Shown: positions 58,270-64,000 of the stretch, one piece after another
How the letters are laid out: each line of letters starts with the position of its first letter
Numbering within the stretch: position 1 is the first letter of the stretch
Source of the DNA: Lamellibrachia columna
Lineage: Eukaryota; Annelida; Polychaeta; Sabellida; Siboglinidae
Length of the DNA: 64,000 nucleotides
Assembly (NCBI GenBank): GCA_963662155.1
Contig: OY759263.1
Coordinates: 44,600,002-44,664,001 of the forward strand
Reading direction: 5' to 3'
The notes under the pieces: model-generated
What the model was told of the DNA's origin: nothing
Seen by the model: only the letters and a program-made list of their open reading frames with translations
Database searches by the model: none
Program-made: the position numbers and the translations under genes

Positions 58270-58449
58270 TAATATGAATGTAATAATAACATTTCTGGTT
58301 CTTTCTTTATTGTTTGTTATTGTGGCTCTCCGTTGCGAAACGTATCCCAACTTGCGTATTTTCAAAATACCGAGAGCAGGGACGTCCGCAGGAATATTTC
58401 CAAGGGGGCAATACATTTTTCATCCATAGGGTTACGGCACATATTTGTT

Positions 58450-58483
<34 letters not shown>

Positions 58484-59148
58484 AATATATATATATATGG
58501 GGTTCCGTGCACAAGATGGATCCGCTGTCACTTTACAAAAGTCACCAGGTCTTAATGTTTTCTGTGTTCTACTATTTGTTTAAGCACCTATTATTTGTAT
58601 TCTAAGGATCTCGTGATACCATTCAATTCAAATGACTGTGTCTTTTTCCTTTGCTATATCTAGTGTCAAATTTGTACTACTGTAAACAGCCACTGAAAAT
58701 ATCCCATTTGTCATGAGTCAGATCTTCGCTTTGATCTCCTTGCGTTTCCGCTATTACATTTGTGATTGTTTGCATGGCCTTGTTAAGTCTTGATTTTATG
58801 TCAGCGACACACCCTTCTTCTGGCTTTCTATCTGCTCCTAAGTATCTGAACGACTCAATACGCTCTATGCCTTCATGACATATTCGATTGAGGTGGATTC
58901 AAATAAGGCAATTTCTCAGATCACTTAAACCACCTTCAGTGTTAGCCAGCAAAACAATGCATCAGCATATCGGAGGTTGGACATTTACAAATTGCATTTC
59001 TTTACAAACTGGAAAATCACTATGATAGTCATATTTGGCTTTGAACGGCTCTGACGCGAAAACCGATTTGGTCGACCGGGGTCACAAAAACGTATTCCTA
59101 TATATATCTATAATATATATATTATATTATTACACATATCTAATACAT

Positions 59149-59189
<41 letters not shown>

Positions 59190-59210
59190 TATATATATAT
59201 ATAGATTATT
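58270..59210. repeat. Unassigned sequence with TA-rich tracts
   Basis: TA microsatellites occur at 58451-58498 and 59102-59204. Otherwise nothing is supported; upstream TRPM exons were looked for and not seen. Confidence 0.5.
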
Positions 59211-59334
59211 ACACATATCTAATACATAAACTTGTCATAGACATATATTAAGAAACCGTTTTTGTTAACAGAGGCAGAATTTTGAGGTAGCTATTCCAGG
59301 ACTCAAATTTTGCGAGTGATAAAGCGGTTGTTTA

Positions 59335-60094
59335 TAGGCAAAGTCTATCGCCATACAATTTTTTCTATCTGGTTGTTGCTGTTGTATATTCGAAGAGCAC
59401 GCTTGGCAGAAAAGTACGCATTTTCATGAAACGTGAAACCTTACAAAAACGCCATAAACAGAGCAATAAACACGTATTTCATGTCTGTATGCATTCTTAT
59501 ATGTATATCACTAAAGTTACCTGACAATAACCATGTAAAAGTGTGAAATTATTTTTGTCGAAACGCATGTGCTTGTCAAAATTTGTACATAACCGGATGT
59601 TGTGCGAGCGAGATTACCAAACGGGATTCTCGTAGACCAATATAAGGTTACACTAAGAATTGCCGTCTGCTGGCCATAGAGTTACATCATTAATCACCCC
59701 TCCATATAAACTACTAACTTACTAACGGGTGTTTTATTTATGTCTGTTCTGCTGGCCCACTCTGGCCTCCTTCTACCCGAAATCGCGTTAGACCATGCGA
59801 CCCAAAGGCAACATCACGTGCACGTATAGCGGCTATTTATTAAATCTTTTCTATGTGACCGATTAATGTACTCATAAATAATTATTTGGAGCACATTTCT
59901 TCTGTTTCTTGACGCCCAAGTGTTGGTTGTATGTTACGGAATACACATGTGAAACGGTTAGTGCGTATTGGTTTTAAAACTTAAGTTATTATTTGTGTAG
60001 CCATTTGGCTACCGAAAGCCCAAATCCGTGTGTAGAAAAATCACGGCCAAGATCTCCGCCCCTAGCACAAGAGTGGGGCGGACGACTCTGCCTA
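59335..60094. mobile_element. 760-bp TIR element with 9-bp target duplication
   Basis: The ends TAGGCAAAGTC and GACTCTGCCTA are inverted with one mismatch. The 9-bp duplication GGTTGTTTA is at 59326-59334 and 60095-60103. Excising the element restores the CR1 5' UTR seen in copy F. There is no reading frame of note. The 9-bp duplication suggests a Mutator-like class, but the TIR is short. Confidence 0.82.
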
Positions 60095-60471
60095 GGTTGT
60101 TTACAGTTCGTGAATTAAATTGGTGTATCAAACTGTCGTCTACATTATTGAATATATATGAGATAAAGTGATACATTTACATATATTACATTCTTAAGGT
60201 AGTATCTGACATAACTGTATTAAACGTTTTCTGTAAAAAGGAACTAACAGCAGGAATTTAGCCTAAACTGAGTCATTGTTTTGTTTACAGAGTGTTCTGC
60301 GTATTCGCTAGGTGGCAGGCGATCTTAGTAGATAGAACATAGATAGCAAGTATATTATTGTCAAAAGTAAATTAAAGCCTTAATAATCCAGCCTAAAATT
60401 TTCTTTTGAACACAGAAAACAGCCTTATTCAAGGCTAATGGAGCAATCTAACTAAAACTGAATTCTGTGAT

Positions 60472-61690
60472 GGCGCAAAGGCCACCAGGCATTTAATATG
60501 AGGGAGTTGTACCAACTGGGTGGTTTTCATCAAGTCCGGGTGTGAGAAGTACTGGGCTGAGGTTGAGGCGGATAGTTTTAGTTTTAAGTGTAGGGGATGT
60601 GCGAAGAGGAAGGAACTAGAGGTGGAGATGGAACAGCTGAGGCAGCTTGTTGTGTCAATGGTGGGAAGGGAAGAGGTGGTGCCAGTTGTTCCGGTGTGGG
60701 GGGGGGGCAGTGGATGACAAACTGGAGGAAGACAATGAGATAGATGCTAGGGTGAGCTCACATCAGCCTGGGAGGAAGCTGAGAGTAAGGTGGCAGGTTG
60801 TAAGGAGACAGGACATAAGGAGAAAGGACGGAAAGAAACGGGAGTTACTGAAGCGGGAGGGTAGGTAACGGGAGAGAAGGAGAAAGGAGGGTAGGAGACA
60901 TGAGGGAAGGCGATGGGAGTGAAGGAGATGGGAACGAAGGAGACGGGAGCGAGGGAGACGGAAGGGAAGGCTGAAGAAACGGAGCCAACTGGAGCACAAG
61001 ATAGGCAGGAGACGGGAGGGAAAGGTGACATGTTGATTGGCAAGAGGGAGATGGACAACAGGCTGCCAGCTGACACAACTGCGGGACAGAATGCGACAGA
61101 AAGGATCCAACGCAAGAACTACTCCGAGGTAGTGATAGGAGGGTTAGGAGGAGAGCGAGGGTGTTTGTGGGGGACTCGACAGTTAGGAAGACCGACAGAG
61201 AGCTAAATAATGGGGACGATGTGGTGGTTTGCTTGCCTGGGGCCAAAATAGAGTCTGTAACAGAGAGGGTGGAAAAACCATAGATCCGGGCAAGGGAGGT
61301 CTGGGAGGATCTGTTTTAGTACACATAGAGAGGGAGGGTACAACTGAAATAGTTAGGAAATACAGGCAGTTAGTCAGAACACTAAAGCAGATGCGGGTTG
61401 AGCAGATCATTTTTCTATCAGGGATTTTATCAGTAATGGGAAGGAGGGGTCAGGGATATCGAAATTGCAGGTGGATGGCAATTAACATGCTAGTCTAGGA
61501 GCTATGTAGGGAAGAGAAAGCTGGATTTGTGGGGATGTTTTGTTGGGAGGGCTATGTACACAAGGAATGGGCTTCATCTGAGTGTCGAGGGTGCAGCAGT
61601 GTTTGTGGATGAACTCTTGGCAGCAGTCGACAGCGGCATGGGTAGCATAACAAATATTTTTGGTAGCAAACATTATTTAAACTAGAAGCG
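60472..61690 (+). pseudogene. CR1 ORF1 (copy G)
   Basis: The ATG is kept (MAQRPPG..), but a small deletion removes the basic start, the first Cys pair is lost and the finger frame is shifted. The later finger part SGCEKYWAEVEADSFSFKCR then GC is readable. The polypurine spacer at 60780-60970 is followed by an esterase with an intact block I VFVGDSTVRKTD (GDS, catalytic Ser), VVCLPGAKIESVTERVEK and RWMAINML. Frames break at 61280 and 61500. Confidence 0.8.
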
Positions 61691-61892
61691 CATGGGGTTA
61701 CTTAGACGTGCCTCAAACAGGACAAGAGGCCACCAGTACACAAAAACCAGCAACAAAATGACTGGAAACAGTTCTGAAGCTGGTTATAAATTTGTGTGTT
61801 AAAATGCAAGGAGCATAGTAAATAAGAAACACGAATTAAAGATTATGGTAGAAGATACTGATCCTCATATAATTGGTATAACCGAATCATGC

Positions 61893-62874
61893 AAGATTGG
61901 CACGTTTTTCCCGCCCCGGTTTTTATAGGGTGGTAAATACTGGTAAATACCGCCCTGGGAAAAACCCCAATATTGGGAAAAACTGGGAAAAACCATCAAA
62001 GGGATTGTATTTGAAGTTGTATTGCAATAAAAGCTAGTGTAACATCACCAGAATGAATATATAATTGATTCTGGTCAATTATAATATAGTTTGACTTAAA
62101 AACAGCTACAAAAATGACATTATAAAATATATTGTGTTGAAGCAGTCAGCTGTCTACTTACTCTACTACCTATACATGCTGCCAATTCCACAAACTTACA
62201 TTATTAGGAACTTTGTCCTGTTTAACAATAAGTTACAAAATCTAACAACTAAGCAGCTACAAAATGAACACTCTGTTAGTGTCATAACACAAGGATAATG
62301 TAGTTGTCTGTAGTTCCTTAGCTCATATTAGAAGACAAGCTGGCAGACATACTGACCAAGCTACTATTTACTGAGAGGGTGGAATAGCACATGCCAATGT
62401 CCAGGACTCAATATCCCAGTTGTACTTTAACCAGACTGCAAATTGGCACCAGACAATACTGGTGCCCCTGTCTGACTTGAGTCACCAGGCCTCTTCAGAA
62501 GAAACCTCCACTAGCAGTACATGGCACTGTGAGAGTAACAAACGCATTTTATAGCTAATTGAAAAATTACACTTTCATGACAATGACTTCCTGCTTTAAA
62601 CTAATAAAAGGATTTTAGCCGTACATGGTAAATAGCACAACTTAATGGATATTTAGTAATCTTAAGATGGATATTTAGTACAACTCTTTGCTTCAGATGG
62701 ATTAACTGTGTTTCCCATTGTGGACTAGACAATGCTAACCTCAGTAATGGACAGTTCTTCCCAGTTTATAGCACTTATACTTGGTTTATGGCAGTTTTTC
62801 CCGTATTTTCTCAGTTCTTTTTCACTGCCCTGTCCAAAACCGGCTTTTTCATGGAAAAAAACAAACCTGGAATG
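61893..62874. mobile_element. Unclassified repeat inserted in CR1 endonuclease, with partial second copy
   Basis: CR1 homology stops at ACCGAATCATG and resumes at ATGCTGAATTAAGACTGAC. The insert begins CAAGATTGGCACGTTTTTCC and ends near TTTTTCATGGAAAAAAACAA then ACCTGGAATG. A second, shorter copy (62906-63210) repeats its 62458-62794 part. The ending resembles TTTTTCATGGCAAG..CCTGGAATG at 3993-4030, indicating a dispersed family. No protein is encoded. Confidence 0.6.
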
Positions 62875-62905
62875 ATGCTGAATTAAGACTGACAGGATAC
62901 GTAAT

Positions 62906-63210
62906 ACTGGTGCCGCCTGTCTGACTTCAGAAGAAAACTCCACTAGCAGTACATGGCACTGTCCCTTGTGAGAGTAACACACGCATTTTATGGCTAATTG
63001 AAGAATGACACTTTCATGACACGGACTTCCTGCTTTAAACTAATACAAAGATTATAGCCGGACATGGTAACTAGCACAACTAGTTGCTTAAGATGGACAT
63101 TTAGTACAACTGTTTGCTTCAGATGGATATTAACTATGTTTCTCAGTGGACTAGACAATGGTAACCTCAGTTCTTCCCAGTTTATAGCACTTCTTCCTAG
63201 TTTATGGCAG
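62906..63210. repeat. Second partial copy of the 62458-62794 repeat
   Basis: ACTGGTGCC, CTCCACTAGCAGTACATGGC, TCATGACA..GACTTCCTGC and TTTATGGCAG recur in the same order and orientation as in 62458-62794. The two copies are separated by a 30-bp CR1 shard. Confidence 0.85.
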
Positions 63211-63379
63211 GAAAACAGTCAAGAAAGAAACTATTAGAACAATAGTGTACAAGCAAGCTGTGGAGGGTTTATAGGCGTACCAGAAAGGAAGACAGTACTG
63301 GAAATATAATAACACAAGGTTTTTTAATGGCGAGACCTAAATGGTTACTTCAGTTCAGTATTTACTAGAGGGGATATTA

Positions 63380-64000
63380 GTTAATTACCAGTTCCAGATG
63401 CAAATTTTTTTTCAGGAGGCTAAATCAGACTATGTATGGCAGTTACTTGTAACTCCAGCAGAAATGGTAGCTAAGAAAATAAAGGCAATGGAGGATACTA
63501 AATCACCTGGAGTGGATGGAATTCCTCCAAAACTACTCACGGAAATAGTAGAACAAATTAATATACCACTTGCTAAAGTGTTCAATTTGTCATTAAAAGA
63601 GGGAGTGGTTCCGAGTGAATGGAAAGAAACAAAAATCATACCATTAGTTAAAAAGTGTTCGAGAAATAAGTCATATAATTACAGACCAGTGAGTTTAACA
63701 TCAGCAATTTGTAAATTATTAGAAAGGTTAATTAAAGAATATATGGTGGACTTCCTTGTTAGGCATACATTATTAAATTCATCTCTACATGGATTCCTAA
63801 AAGCGAGGTCATGCTTAACAAATATGTTGTTTTTTGGAAGAAATCACTAAGTGGATAGACGAGGGGTCAGCAGTAGATATTATCTATTTAGATTTTCAGA
63901 GAGCTGTATAGAACAATTGCTGATGACAGGAGATAGCGTGTTGTAGTAGATTGAGAGGTTTCAAACTGGAAATAAGTTTTGAGTGGGGTACCACAAGGAT
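63380..64000 (+). pseudogene. CR1 ORF2 reverse transcriptase, N-terminal part (copy G)
   Basis: It reads EAKSDYVWQLLVTPAEMVAK, then KSPGVDGIPPKLLTEIVEQI, FNLSLKEGVVPSEWKETKI, YNYRPVSLTSAICKLLERLI and FLKARSCLTNMLFF to 63850. Then frameshifts and a deletion of the first catalytic block lead into the VPQG block at the window end. Confidence 0.85.

Larger units (their letters stand above)
59215..64000 (+). mobile_element. CR1-type LINE copy G, runs off the window end
   Basis: The 5' UTR begins near 59215, homologous to copy F. A 760-bp TIR element interrupts it (59335-60094). ORF1 is at 60472-61690. The endonuclease starts at 61800 but is split at about 61893 by another repeat, with a 30-bp CR1 shard at 62875-62905. 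The EN-RT linker resumes at 63211 and RT runs to the end (VPQG region at 63985). Not functional. Confidence 0.87.

Overview
This is a eukaryotic, AT-rich window from an animal genome. The gene fragments and transposon families fit a marine invertebrate, possibly a mollusc or another lophotrochozoan, though the species cannot be fixed from the sequence. There are no operons, ribosome binding sites or prokaryotic genes. Host coding sequence occurs only as short exons with GT-AG borders, and at least half of the window is transposon debris, minisatellites and microsatellites.

Host genes. (1) At 160-4954 on the minus strand lie six tiny, evidently duplicated exons of 54-63 bp, all in phase 0, encoding an acidic repeat; a possible start exon lies at 7124-7162. 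(2) A calcium-binding EGF-type exon sits at 16001-16138 (minus). (3) Five exons of a TRPM-family cation channel (transmembrane segments S1 to S6 and pore) run on the minus strand from 58265 to 53716. Its flanking exons were not found, so the gene probably extends beyond the window or into repeats.

Mobile elements. The dominant family is a CR1-type LINE whose ORF1 carries a PHD-like finger and an SGNH esterase and whose ORF2 carries an APE endonuclease and reverse transcriptase. There are about eight copies: A 1276-3103(-), a remnant 10136-10560(-), B 24715-27125(+), C/E 29365-36545(-), D 32431-36032(-) inserted inside C/E with a 6-bp target duplication, F 39990-46707(+), H 54205-54405(-) and G 59215-64000(+). 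Copy F carries a hAT element (42690-45085, perfect 8-bp duplication). That hAT carries a pogo-family derivative (42913-44379), which in turn contains a 25-bp minisatellite resembling the pogo terminus. A second pogo relative starting at 11695 still has a two-exon transposase gene lacking the DDE catalytic domain. Other elements are a Ty3/gypsy-like remnant with integrase upstream of reverse transcriptase (18774-20469, Gmr1-like order), three further LINE remnants, a Tc1/mariner transposase remnant, a 1402-bp Mutator-like element with 9-bp duplications (22556-23957), a 760-bp TIR element with 9-bp duplications (59335-60094), a tRNA-derived SINE and several small MITEs.

Tandem repeats. Arrays with 27, 72, 29, 37, 25 and about 370 bp units, together with TA, ACGC, GGGA and pyrimidine-rich tracts, fill much of the rest. 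The 37-bp array looks amplified from LINE endonuclease codons, and the 25-bp array from a transposon terminus.

No intact autonomous element is visible: all long reading frames of mobile origin carry stops, frameshifts or deletions.
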